Numbered from the stretch's first letter, positions 7,118 to 14,262 are shown. The stretch is 22,218 bases of DNA from an uncultured Lachnospiraceae bacterium (GCA_910588815.1 CAJUQY010000001.1:1-22218); one strand, 5' to 3'. Translations and numbers: made by a program. Notes: generated by a model from the sequence alone, not told the origin.

Positions 7118-7273
7118 GCAAGCTACAAGCAATGCGGGGCCGGTGAGACAAAGCAGAGAGGGGTGCTTGCACACTGAGCGCTTTGGCGAAGCGGGCACAT
7201 ATGGCGCCAGCCATATGTTCAAAAAATCGCAGATTTTTTGAACTATAGCATTGCGAAAAGCAAGAGAGCTTGC
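7118..7273. repeat. Nested inverted-repeat element in rpsM-rpsK spacer
   Basis: GCAAGCT (7118-7124) pairs with AGCTTGC (7267-7273), and inside it GCAATGC (7129-7135) pairs with GCATTGC (7248-7254). Two perfect hairpins lie within: CATATGGC-GCCA-GCCATATG (7198-7217) and, directly abutting it, an 11-bp stem TTCAAAAAATC-GCA-GATTTTTTGAA (7218-7242). The whole unit spans about 156 bp and no T-run follows. It looks like a small structured insertion or RNA element rather than a gene. rpsM-rpsK spacers are usually only about 20 bp. Confidence 0.7.
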
Positions 7274-7350
7274 GCCAGCAATGCGTGAAAATGACTGCAT
7301 TGATTTAAGTAACAGTAGAAACTATTCACAAGAAAGTAGGTTAGTTTAAA

Positions 7351-7752
7351 ATGGCTAAAAAAGTGTCCACTGCAAAGAAAGTGACCAAAAAGCGTGTTAA
7401 GAAAAACGTTGAACGCGGACAAGCGCACATCCAGTCATCTTTTAACAATACCATCGTAACGTTGACAGATACACAGGGCAATGCCCTGTCCTGGTCCAGT
7501 GCGGGCAGTCTGGGATTTAGAGGTTCAAGAAAATCTACTCCATATGCGGCTCAGATGGCTGCGGAAACTGCGACAAAAGCAGCTCTGATACATGGACTGA
7601 AAACAGTTGACGTTATGGTGAAGGGCCCCGGTTCCGGCCGTGAGGCTGCGATCCGCGCGCTGCAGGCCTGCGGCCTGGAAGTGACCAGCATCAAAGATGT
7701 TACCCCGGTTCCCCATAATGGATGTCGTCCGCCCAAGCGTAGAAGAGTTTAA
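7351..7752 (+). CDS. rpsK: 30S ribosomal protein S11
   Basis: S11 lies in the small subunit platform and lines the mRNA exit. The 133-residue protein contains AHIQSSFNNTIVTLTDTQGNALSWSSAGSLGFRGSRKSTPYAAQMAA, then VKGPGSGREAAIRALQACGLEV, and the C-terminal DVTPVPHNGCRPPKRRRV, all typical of S11. The ATG at 7351 is preceded only by AAGTAGG, a weak Shine-Dalgarno compared with its neighbours. The inverted-repeat element directly upstream may have displaced a stronger one. rpsD starts 17 nt after the stop. Confidence 0.98.
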   Translation: MAKKVSTAKKVTKKRVKKNVERGQAHIQSSFNNTIVTLTDTQGNALSWSSAGSLGFRGSRKSTPYAAQMAAETATKAALIHGLKTVDVMVKGPGSGREAAIRALQACGLEVTSIKDVTPVPHNGCRPPKRRRV

Positions 7753-7769
7753 TCAGGAGGTGCAGAAAA

Positions 7770-8363
7770 GTGGCAGTAGATAGAGTTCCTGTTCTTAAAA
7801 GATGCAGGTCCCTTGGACTTGACCCGATTTATTTAGGAATTGATAAGAAATCAACGAGAGAATTAAGAAGAGCCAACAGAAAAATGAGTGAATACGGCCT
7901 TCAGCTTCGTGAGAAGCAGAAAGCGAAATTCATCTACGGAGTATTGGAAAAACCTTTTAGAAATTATTATGCAAAAGCTTCCAAGATGAGAGGCATGGTC
8001 GGTGAAAATCTGATGATCATGCTGGAGTCCAGACTGGACAATGTTCTGTTCAGAGCCGGTTTTGGCAGAACCAGAAAAGAGACGAGGCAGATCGTAGACC
8101 ACAAACACGTGCTTGTAAACGGCAAGTGTGTAAACATTCCTTCCTATCTGGTGAAAGCCGGGGATGTCGTCAGCATCAAGGAGAAGGTAAAGGATTCTCC
8201 CAGATACAAGGACATTCTGGAAGCGACGGGCGGAAGGCTGGTGCCGGAGTGGCTGGAGGCAGACGCAGAAAATCTGACCGCTACCGTGAAGCAGCTTCCC
8301 ACGAGAGAAATGATTGATGTGCCGGTGAACGAGATGCTGATCGTCGAGTTGTACTCCAAATAA
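7770..8363 (+). CDS. rpsD: 30S ribosomal protein S4
   Basis: S4 is a primary 16S rRNA-binding protein that nucleates 30S assembly and often autoregulates its operon. The 197-residue product reads MAVDRVPVLKRCRSLGLDPIYLG, then YGLQLREKQKAKFIYGVLEKPFRNYY. The S4 RNA-binding domain is LESRLDNVLFRAGFGRTRKETRQIVDHKHVLVNGKCVNIPSYLVKAGD. The start is GTG at 7770, 9 nt after CAGGAGGTG. The N-terminal zinc-finger cysteines found in some S4 proteins are absent, so it is the zinc-free form. Its place between rpsK and rpoA is typical of Clostridia and E. coli but not of Bacillus subtilis, where rpsD is elsewhere. Confidence 0.97.
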   Translation: MAVDRVPVLKRCRSLGLDPIYLGIDKKSTRELRRANRKMSEYGLQLREKQKAKFIYGVLEKPFRNYYAKASKMRGMVGENLMIMLESRLDNVLFRAGFGRTRKETRQIVDHKHVLVNGKCVNIPSYLVKAGDVVSIKEKVKDSPRYKDILEATGGRLVPEWLEADAENLTATVKQLPTREMIDVPVNEMLIVELYSK

Positions 8364-8384
8364 ACCATAAGGCATTAGGAGTGT

Positions 8385-8429
8385 CCGAATCTTTTTCGGC
8401 CCTCAGATCAATTACCCAGTAAGGAGGGC
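8385..8429 (+). promoter_or_regulatory. Possible mutually exclusive hairpins over rpoA ribosome binding site
   Basis: CCGAA (8385-8389) can pair with TTCGG (8395-8399). Alternatively GCCCTC (8399-8404) can pair with GAGGGC (8424-8429), which contains part of the rpoA Shine-Dalgarno AAGGAGGG. The two stems share base 8399, so they could compete. Six-base complements to a Shine-Dalgarno are common by chance. Confidence 0.3.
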
Positions 8430-8435
8430 TTAATC

Positions 8436-9395
8436 GTGTTCGATTTTGAAAAACCCAATATCGAAATAGCTGAGATTTCAGAAGATAAGAAGTATGGAAG
8501 ATTCGTTGTTGAGCCTCTGGAGCGTGGTTACGGCACTACCCTGGGCAACTCCCTGAGGAGGATCATGCTCTCCTCATTGCCCGGAGCCGCTGTCAGTCAG
8601 GTGAAGATTGACGGTGTGCTGCACGAGTTCAGTTCCATCCCCGGTGTGAAAGAGGATGTGACGGAAATCGTTATGAACCTGAAGAATCTGGCTATCCGAA
8701 ATACCAGCGAGACCAATGAACCAAAGACTGCTTACGTTGAGTTTGAGGGGGAGGGTGTGGTGACCGGCGCCGACATTCAGGCTGATCAGGATATTGAGAT
8801 CATCAATCCCGAGCAGGTGATTGCCACCTTAAGCGGCGGCAGTGACTGCAAGCTTTACATGGAACTGACTATTACCAGGGGCCGGGGCTATGTGAGCGCA
8901 GATAAGAATAAGAGTGAGGATTTACCTATTGGCGTGATTGCAATCGACTCTATTTATACGCCCATTGAACGGGTGAATTTGTCGGTTGAAAACACCCGTG
9001 TGGGCCAGATTACGGATTTTGATAAGTTGACTTTGGATGTCTATACCAATGGAACCCTGGCTCCTGATGAGGCTGTCAGCCTTGCGGCAAAGGTTTTGAG
9101 CGAGCATTTGAATCTGTTTATTGATCTTTCGGAAAATGCCAAGACTGCGGAAGTGATGGTGGAGAAGGAAGTCAATGACAACGAAAAGGTGCTGGTGATG
9201 AATATCGACGAACTGGAGCTTTCCGTTCGTTCCTACAACTGCCTGAAACGGGCGGGCATCAATACGGTGGAGGATCTGATCAATCGTACCTCGGAGGATA
9301 TGATGAAGGTGAGAAACCTGGGCCGTAAGTCCTTGGAAGAGGTTCTCGGCAAGCTGAAGGAGCTTTGCCTGGAGCTGCGTCCCAGTGATGAATGA
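8436..9395 (+). CDS. rpoA: DNA-directed RNA polymerase subunit alpha
   Basis: Alpha dimerises to scaffold beta and beta' assembly and contacts UP elements and activators. The 319-residue protein has the N-terminal assembly domain (FVVEPLERGYGTTLGNSLRRIMLSSLPGAAV, VKEDVTEIVMNLK). A flexible linker follows, then the C-terminal domain at about 258-319: SVRSYNCLKRAGINTVEDL, then MMKVRNLGRKSLEEVLGKL, the helix-hairpin-helix that binds the DNA minor groove. The start is GTG at 8436 with AAGGAGGG upstream. Length and motifs are normal. It is the penultimate gene of the cluster, before rplQ. Confidence 0.98.
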   Translation: MFDFEKPNIEIAEISEDKKYGRFVVEPLERGYGTTLGNSLRRIMLSSLPGAAVSQVKIDGVLHEFSSIPGVKEDVTEIVMNLKNLAIRNTSETNEPKTAYVEFEGEGVVTGADIQADQDIEIINPEQVIATLSGGSDCKLYMELTITRGRGYVSADKNKSEDLPIGVIAIDSIYTPIERVNLSVENTRVGQITDFDKLTLDVYTNGTLAPDEAVSLAAKVLSEHLNLFIDLSENAKTAEVMVEKEVNDNEKVLVMNIDELELSVRSYNCLKRAGINTVEDLINRTSEDMMKVRNLGRKSLEEVLGKLKELCLELRPSDE

Positions 9396-9477
9396 GAATT
9401 GCCGGGGAAATCCGGTTGAACCGTTTCCATGCGGGGAAAACCGTAAAGGCGATTTGTGAAAATTTGTAGAGAAAAAG

Positions 9478-9514
9478 CAGACGGCCAGTAAGCCCGAAGA
9501 TGCGTGGCCGCCTG
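9478..9514 (+). other. Stem-loop just before rplQ ribosome binding site
   Basis: CAGACGGCCA (9478-9487) pairs with TGGCCGCCTG (9505-9514) with one mismatch, leaving a 17-nt loop. It ends about 10 nt before the rplQ Shine-Dalgarno GGAGGA. No T-run follows, so it may stabilise or process the rpoA-rplQ mRNA. Confidence 0.45.
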
Positions 9515-9539
9515 TTCCACAAATGGAGGAAAGAATATT

Positions 9540-10076
9540 ATGGCAGGTTATAGAAAACTTGGAAGGCCTTCCAGCCAGAGAAAGGCGCTCCTGCGCAATC
9601 AGGTGACGAACCTTCTCTATCACGGGAGGATTGTTACTACGGAGGCGAAAGCAAAGGAAATCCGCAGGATTGCCGAGGGTCTTATCGCTATGGCGGTGAA
9701 GGAAAAGGATAACTTTGAAGAGGTCACCGTCACTGCGAAGGTAGCAAGAAAGGACAAAGACGGCAAGAGGGTCAAAGAAGTGGTAGACGGCAAGAAGGTG
9801 ACCGTGTACGATGAAGTTCAGAAGACTATCAAGAGGGATAAGCCCAGCAGGCTTCATGCCCGCCGCCAGATGCTGAAGGTGCTTTATCCGGTAACCGAGG
9901 TTCCGAAGGAAGTCGCAGGACGCAAGAAAAACACGAAGGTTGTAGATATGCCCAAGAAGCTTTTCGAGGAGATTGCGCCGAAGTATGCGGATCGCAAGGG
10001 CGGCTATACCAGAATTGTGAAGATCGGCCAGAGAAAGGGCGACGCAGCCATGGAAGTGCTCATTGAGCTGGTATAA
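9540..10076 (+). CDS. rplQ: 50S ribosomal protein L17 with internal insertion
   Basis: L17 sits near the exit tunnel on the large subunit. The ATG at 9540 follows GGAGGA and gives MAGYRKLGRPSSQRKALLRNQ, the canonical beginning; an in-frame GTG at 9504 would only add an upstream hairpin region. The protein is 178 residues, against about 120-130 in E. coli and Bacillus. The extra length is mainly a charged segment at about 55-105 (KVARKDKDGKRVKEVVDGKKVT) plus a shorter one near 115-135. The conserved ends (TTEAKAKEIRRIAEGLI and APKYADRKGGYTRIVKIGQRKGDAAMEVLIELV) are intact, so this is an insertion and not a frameshift. It is the last gene before the terminator. Confidence 0.96.
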   Translation: MAGYRKLGRPSSQRKALLRNQVTNLLYHGRIVTTEAKAKEIRRIAEGLIAMAVKEKDNFEEVTVTAKVARKDKDGKRVKEVVDGKKVTVYDEVQKTIKRDKPSRLHARRQMLKVLYPVTEVPKEVAGRKKNTKVVDMPKKLFEEIAPKYADRKGGYTRIVKIGQRKGDAAMEVLIELV

Positions 10077-10106
10077 TTGGATTTTTAGATAGGCGGAACG
10101 TATAGA

Positions 10107-10160
10107 AGAGACTGTGAAAAAACGGAGTAAAGCTTTCTCCGGTTTTCACAGTCTCTTTTT
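10107..10160 (+). terminator. Rho-independent terminator of the ribosomal operon
   Basis: A 14-bp arm AGAGACTGTGAAAA (10107-10120) pairs with TTTTCACAGTCTCT (10143-10156), with an inner CGGAG/CTCCG stem (10123-10127 and 10137-10141), followed by a T-run to 10160. It lies between convergent rplQ and the regulator gene (stop at 10175-10177) and could serve both directions. Confidence 0.93.
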
Positions 10161-10174
10161 ACATTGTTTTCTTT

Positions 10175-11248
10175 TTACAGGATAATGGTCTTGTTCTCCG
10201 ATGCATCCAGAGAAGGATTTTCAATGTATTCCATCAGGAGGGAGGCGGCCCGGCAGCCCATCTCCTCCTTCGGGTGGGTGACACTGGGGATTCTCTGGAT
10301 ATTGTAAAGCTTCGTGACATCCGAATTATCAAAGCTGGCCACGGAAAGCTGCTCCGGGATGGAGATGCCGTTTGCGATGTAATGGCGGATGATGTGGCAG
10401 GCGATCAGGTCATTGTAGCAGATGAGGGCGCTGCACTGCCCGAGAATATCCATGGCAAAGGCATCTGCATAATTGTTTTTCCTGCGAATCTCCCCTGGCT
10501 GGTCGGAGTCTCCGTACCAGCCAATAATATTTTCCTGCACTTCAAGATGGTGGTCCATCAGAGCATCCACATAACCGAGATAGCGATTGACTCCCTGCAT
10601 TTCGTCGAATTTAAACAATCCGGCGATTTTTTCATGTCCGGCCAGGATCAGCCGTTCTGTCAGCTCATAGGAAACCCTCCTGTCGTCCCATACGATGGCC
10701 GGGGCGCTTACATTGGAATATCCGTTGTGGACGAAAACATAAGGAATTTTCAATTTGGTCAGCCGCCGATACAGCTCTTCGTTGGGGGTGGGAAAACTGC
10801 TTTTAGTTCCTTCGATGATCAAGCCGGACACATTGCTGGTCAGCATTTTCTGAAGGAAGCGGGTTTCATTGACGACGCGGTTATGGCTGAGCTCCAGGAG
10901 AATGCTGTAGCCCTGTTTTGTGAGCACTTCTTCGATTCCGTTCAAAATATTGGCATTGATGTAGCCGGAAATGGTTAAGAACAGAATGCCGATGGTCTTT
11001 TCCCGTATCCGGACAGGCTTTGTCACAAAGCTTCCGCTGCCTTTTACCCGTTCGATATATCCCTCCTGGCAGAGACGGTCCATGGCATTTCGGACAGTCT
11101 GACGGCTGATCTGAAACTGTTCACAGAGCGCAGACTCCGAAGGAAGTTTTTCTTTATAGGCAAAGGAGCCGTCGTTGATCTTCCCGATCATCCAGGAGTA
11201 AAGCGCTTTATATTTGATGCCGTTGCGGGTGGATAAATGGTTTGTCAT
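10175..11248 (-). CDS. GntR/LacI chimeric transcriptional repressor (AraR-like)
   Basis: A 357-residue regulator that joins a GntR-type winged helix (about 10-76, with LPSESALCEQFQISRQTVRNAMDRLCQEGYIERVKGSGSFV) to a LacI/periplasmic-binding-type sugar sensor (about 85-357: IGILFLTISGYINANILNGIEEVL, SGLIIEGT, NRYLGYVDAL, ALICYNDLIA, LSVASFDNSD). This is the architecture of B. subtilis AraR. The frame extends upstream through an A/T-rich stretch, but the ATG at 11246-11248 with GGAGACC upstream gives a normal GntR start. It diverges from the sugar operon, which it most likely represses until an inducing sugar binds. The sensor ligand cannot be read from the sequence. Confidence 0.92.
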   Translation of the reverse strand: MTNHLSTRNGIKYKALYSWMIGKINDGSFAYKEKLPSESALCEQFQISRQTVRNAMDRLCQEGYIERVKGSGSFVTKPVRIREKTIGILFLTISGYINANILNGIEEVLTKQGYSILLELSHNRVVNETRFLQKMLTSNVSGLIIEGTKSSFPTPNEELYRRLTKLKIPYVFVHNGYSNVSAPAIVWDDRRVSYELTERLILAGHEKIAGLFKFDEMQGVNRYLGYVDALMDHHLEVQENIIGWYGDSDQPGEIRRKNNYADAFAMDILGQCSALICYNDLIACHIIRHYIANGISIPEQLSVASFDNSDVTKLYNIQRIPSVTHPKEEMGCRAASLLMEYIENPSLDASENKTIIL

Positions 11249-11267
11249 AGTAGGTCTCCGTAAATTT

Positions 11268-11279
11268 TTTGACGACAAA
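11268..11279. promoter_or_regulatory. Candidate operator in regulator leader
   Basis: TTTG-ACGA-CAAA is a 12-bp inverted repeat lying between the regulator's predicted promoter and its start codon. On the - strand it reads ATTTGTCGTCAAA, resembling one half of the ATTTGT-centred AraR operator of B. subtilis (from memory). Autoregulation is the inference. Confidence 0.35.
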
Positions 11280-11298
11280 TGATTTTGCCGCTGACCAT

Positions 11299-11327
11299 AG
11301 CATACAGGAAAATGAAGGAAAATGCAA
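11299..11327 (-). promoter_or_regulatory. Candidate promoter of the regulator gene
   Basis: On the - strand TTGCAT (11327-11322) and TATGCT (11304-11299) are separated by exactly 17 bp, about 50 bp before the start codon. The -35 match is modest. Confidence 0.45.
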
Positions 11328-11522
11328 GATAAGGAAAAGATATATTTTAAGGGAAGAAAACCTGTATTTAAAATAGATGAAAACAGGGGAGAATTATATT
11401 TAAAAGAAATCATTTTTGGAAAAGATAAATACAGAAAAATCACGGAGAAATAGGGTGAAATTCTTGGAAAAACAAAGATTATTTGAGAAATCACTAGAAG
11501 AAAAGAACAGAGTTTGTAAAAA

Positions 11523-11541
11523 GAATACAAAATAAAATACA
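11523..11541 (+). repeat. Upstream AAATACA repeat pair
   Basis: GAATACA (11523-11529) and AAATACA (11535-11541) have a 12-bp pitch, identical to the pair at 11611-11629. The pair lies about 40 bp upstream of the operon's -35. It is a candidate regulator site. Confidence 0.45.
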
Positions 11542-11578
11542 TAAAAATAAAAAATGTGAATAAAATCATGAAAAAGTC

Positions 11579-11607
11579 TTTACATATCATGGGAAACATG
11601 CTACTAT
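11579..11607 (+). promoter_or_regulatory. Promoter of the sugar operon
   Basis: TTTACA (11579-11584), a 17-bp spacer, and TACTAT (11602-11607) preceded by TGC (11599-11601) form an extended -10 promoter. Predicted transcription starts near 11614, inside the first AAATACA copy of the next pair, so a protein bound there would block initiation. Confidence 0.6.
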
Positions 11608-11610
11608 GTT

Positions 11611-11629
11611 AAATACAAAAATAAATACA
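11611..11629 (+). repeat. AAATACA repeat pair at predicted start site
   Basis: AAATACA at 11611-11617 and 11623-11629, with a 12-bp pitch, overlap the predicted transcription start. Further single copies lie at 11427-11433, 11666-11672 and 11688-11694, with a reversed one at 11363-11369. They are candidate operator sites. The heptamer is not palindromic, so direct-repeat binding or a fortuitous A-rich pattern must both be considered. Confidence 0.5.
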
Positions 11630-11767
11630 GAAAAACAGAGAAAACATTCAATTACAGAGGAATAAAAATACAGGATATAATTAAAATAAATACATATATG
11701 CGCACCGAGAATGAGGAAAAAGGATATAAGAAGGATATATGGATAAAAAGGGAAAGGATATGATAGG

Positions 11768-13189
11768 ATGCCAGAACTAGTAACGATCGGTTATGTCCCG
11801 ACAAGAAGAAACAATTTCAGCGTTTCGGCAGCTTTGCATTACAAAGAGAGAATTGCAGAGCAGATTCGCAAAGCGCCTGTTCGACTGGTGGATATTGAGG
11901 ATATCAATGAGGAGGGGCTGCTTCTCAGACAGGAGGATGTGCCAAAGGTCATTGAGAAAATGAGACGGGAAAATGTGGATGCTCTGTTTTTTCCACATTG
12001 TAATTTTGGCTGTGAGGGGGCCGTCGGTCAGGTGGCGGCGGCTTTTTCCGTACCGGTGCTTCTCTATGGACCGAGGGATGATGCACCGGATGAGACGGGG
12101 ATGCGGAGCAGAGATTCCCAATGCGGGTTGTTTGCCTCGGGGAAGGTGATGCGCAGGCACAATGTAACGTTTTCCTATATCGTGAACGTGGTCCCTGAGG
12201 ATGAACGGTTCCTTCGAGGATTTGAGCGGTTTGCCAGGGTGACGGCGGTAGTGAAAACGATGCAGAACATTCGGGTTCTTCAAATCGGACCAAGGCCGGG
12301 AGACTTCCTGAGTGTCATGGCAAATGAGAGTGAGCTGATGGAAAAATTTGGGGTCCAGGTGTTTCCGATCACCCTCACAGAGCTGGAATTGGAGATGAGA
12401 CGGATTCAAAAAGAAGAACCGGAGGCTCTGTCCAAGGTGTCACAGTTTATTGAGACCCACTATCAGGGGGCGGGGGCTGAGAGGAAAGAGCCTAGGGAGA
12501 CGTTGGCGGCCATGAAACTGGCGATTCGGAATTTTGCAGAACAATTTCGCTGCAACTGTGCCTGTATCCAATGCTGGACGGCCATGCAGGAATCCATGGA
12601 CATCTATCCCTGTGCCGTCAATTCGATGTTGGCAGACGAATGCTTTCCGGTGGCCTGTGAGACAGACATTTGCGGGGCCATTTCGGCCATGCTGATTCAG
12701 GCAGCGGCGGGGAATGGGACTCCACATTTTTTGGCTGACCTGACCATCCGGCACCCGGAAAAGGAAAATGTGGAGCTGCTTTGGCACTGCGGAGCGTTTC
12801 CCTCCGCGTTCGCCAAGGACAAGGGGGCCTGCCGGATCACGGAGGCTTGGGACGGAAATCCCCAGTGTGGGAATTGCGCCTGGGAGCTCCAAAATGGAGA
12901 CATCACCATCTGCCGGTTCGACGGGGATCACGGGGAATATTCTCTGTTTTTGGGGGAAGGGAGGGGGATTGACGGTCCTCACAGCCGTGGGACATACGTG
13001 TGGTTTGAGGTGGGAGATTGGCCGGCTTGGGAATATAAGCTGGTTTTGGGGCCTTACATCCACCATGTGGCCGGGACTTACGGAAAAGTGGCGGACGTTC
13101 TCTATGAAGCCTGCCGTTACATACCGGGGCTTAAGGCCGATCCTGCGGAACCGGGAGAGGCGGAGCTGCTTTTGCGGCTCCGGTCCTGA
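11768..13189 (+). CDS. L-fucose/L-arabinose isomerase-fold sugar isomerase
   Basis: A 473-residue cytosolic protein that I assign to the L-fucose-isomerase-like family (COG2407 type), metal-dependent aldose-ketose isomerases. The N-terminal half has Rossmann-like strands (LVTIGYVPTRR; VDALFFPHCNFGCEGAVGQVA; VPVLLYGPRDD; IRVLQIGPRPGDFL). Probable metal ligands are E298 (ACETDICGA), D324 (FLADLT) and a C-terminal His in GPYIHHVAGTYG (H432/H433), with WHCGAFP (H340) also conserved in the family. Unusually, it is cysteine-rich around 262-299 (CNCACIQC). AAAGGA lies 9 nt before the ATG. It is the first gene of the sugar operon, after a long leader. The substrate is not predictable; fucose, arabinose or another aldose are all possible. 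Confidence 0.82.
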   Translation: MPELVTIGYVPTRRNNFSVSAALHYKERIAEQIRKAPVRLVDIEDINEEGLLLRQEDVPKVIEKMRRENVDALFFPHCNFGCEGAVGQVAAAFSVPVLLYGPRDDAPDETGMRSRDSQCGLFASGKVMRRHNVTFSYIVNVVPEDERFLRGFERFARVTAVVKTMQNIRVLQIGPRPGDFLSVMANESELMEKFGVQVFPITLTELELEMRRIQKEEPEALSKVSQFIETHYQGAGAERKEPRETLAAMKLAIRNFAEQFRCNCACIQCWTAMQESMDIYPCAVNSMLADECFPVACETDICGAISAMLIQAAAGNGTPHFLADLTIRHPEKENVELLWHCGAFPSAFAKDKGACRITEAWDGNPQCGNCAWELQNGDITICRFDGDHGEYSLFLGEGRGIDGPHSRGTYVWFEVGDWPAWEYKLVLGPYIHHVAGTYGKVADVLYEACRYIPGLKADPAEPGEAELLLRLRS

Positions 13190-13252
13190 AAACCTGAAGA
13201 ATTTGGAAGAGTTGGCAAATGATCTGCGGAAAGGGAAAAAGGAGAGAAAGCT

Positions 13253-14251
13253 ATGGGTAAAAATGAAAGACAGTCGGGGAAAGGAAACGGACCGAAAGCT
13301 TCGCTGCTGAAACGGTTTTTCTTACAGTCCTATTCCAGCGCCATTGTTGCGATTGTGATTCTTGTGCTGGTGTTTACCATATTTACAAATGCATTTTTGA
13401 CCCCGTTTAATATTTTTAACCTGTCAAGGACTGCTTCGGTCTATGCGTTTATCGGAGCGGCGCAATTGATCTTGATGGTGATCGGGGACATGAACTTGGG
13501 AATTGGTGGCTGCGGCGCGCTTTCCACCGTGGTGATGGGGACGCTGATGGCTAATTATGGCGTGGGAACCGTTCCTTCTGTACTGTTGGCTCTGGCGGTA
13601 TCTGCGGTCTGCGGCTTGGTGATCGGACTTTTGGTGGTCAAGCTAAACTTAAATCCCTGGATCATCACCTTGGCGATGTCCTTCATTTTCAATGGATTGG
13701 CAATTGGGAGCTCCCATGGATACTCTTATGAGATGACGGAGGCATTGACTTGGGTGGGAAGAAAACGGGTGGGGATGTTTTCCTTCCTGTTCGTCCTGAT
13801 GGTTGTCCTGGTGGTGATTCTCTATATCGTATTTCGACACACCAAATATGGGCGGGATGTGCTGGCGGTAGGGGGGAACCGGACAGCGGCCAGACTGTCC
13901 GGAATCAATGTAAATTGGATCATTATCTCCTGCAATATCCTCTCCTGTATGTTTGCCTGTGTCGCGGCCATTCTGTGGGCGTCACGGACGGGGACCGCAT
14001 CGCCCAATACAGGTTCCGACTGGATGATGTATTCCATTGCCGTGTGTGCCATCGGCGGGATTCCCCTTCTGGGAGGCAGTTTTACAGCCCTGGGATTCTT
14101 CTGCGGCTCTTGGATTTTGACCATGGTCCGGAACGGGCTTACGATGTTGAATGTGGATGTGTATTATGAGCAGGTATTTTTAGGTCTCATTATTCTGCTG
14201 GCTGTATCCGTGGAATCGGTGCGGGCGAAGATGGCAGAAAAGATGATGTAG
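13253..14251 (+). CDS. Sugar ABC transporter permease (RbsC family)
   Basis: A 332-residue integral membrane protein with about nine or ten hydrophobic segments from residue 28 onward. It carries the carbohydrate-uptake family 2 (RbsC/XylH) coupling motif KYGRDVLAVGGNRTAARLSGINV (198-220) and the late GGIPLLGGSFTALG motif (268-281). As the only permease in the operon it should form a homodimer, with the RbsA-like ATPase below. A basic, Gly/Lys-rich N-terminus (about 1-21) lies in the cytoplasm. AAAAAGGAGAG precedes the ATG. The 63-bp gap after the isomerase has nothing notable. Confidence 0.92.
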   Translation: MGKNERQSGKGNGPKASLLKRFFLQSYSSAIVAIVILVLVFTIFTNAFLTPFNIFNLSRTASVYAFIGAAQLILMVIGDMNLGIGGCGALSTVVMGTLMANYGVGTVPSVLLALAVSAVCGLVIGLLVVKLNLNPWIITLAMSFIFNGLAIGSSHGYSYEMTEALTWVGRKRVGMFSFLFVLMVVLVVILYIVFRHTKYGRDVLAVGGNRTAARLSGINVNWIIISCNILSCMFACVAAILWASRTGTASPNTGSDWMMYSIAVCAIGGIPLLGGSFTALGFFCGSWILTMVRNGLTMLNVDVYYEQVFLGLIILLAVSVESVRAKMAEKMM

Positions 14252-14262
14252 CAGGATAAATA

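Larger units (their letters stand above)
11249..11767. other. 519-bp A-rich divergent control region
   Basis: No gene is visible. The + strand is extremely A-rich, unlike the flanking DNA. It holds a promoter for each direction, a TTTG-ACGA-CAAA palindrome in the regulator leader, and at least seven AAATACA-type heptamers (six on +, one as TGTATTT). It ends with a roughly 150-nt untranslated leader of the isomerase gene, in which AAGGATAT is repeated three times. Confidence 0.75.

Noticed and set aside
7218..7242. 11-bp hairpin in the rpsM-rpsK spacer as a terminator
   Set aside because: The T-run is within the stem, not after it, and essential genes of the same operon follow.
10274..10978. 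234-codon + strand frame inside the regulator
   Set aside because: It lies fully opposite the GntR/LacI regulator, whose motifs are clear, and has no sensible start context.
11698..11763. 21-residue upstream frame ending 4 nt before the isomerase ATG
   Set aside because: It has no Shine-Dalgarno and is Lys/Glu-rich from A-rich DNA. A leader peptide is possible, but nothing in the sequence supports it.
13190..13310. Frame reading through the isomerase-permease gap as part of a longer protein
   Set aside because: It belongs to a shadow frame within the isomerase gene. The permease ATG at 13253 has a proper ribosome binding site.
13306..13323. cre-like sequence TGAAACGGTTTTTC in the permease gene
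   Set aside because: It only partly matches the CcpA consensus, lies inside coding sequence, and is over 1.5 kb from the operon promoter.
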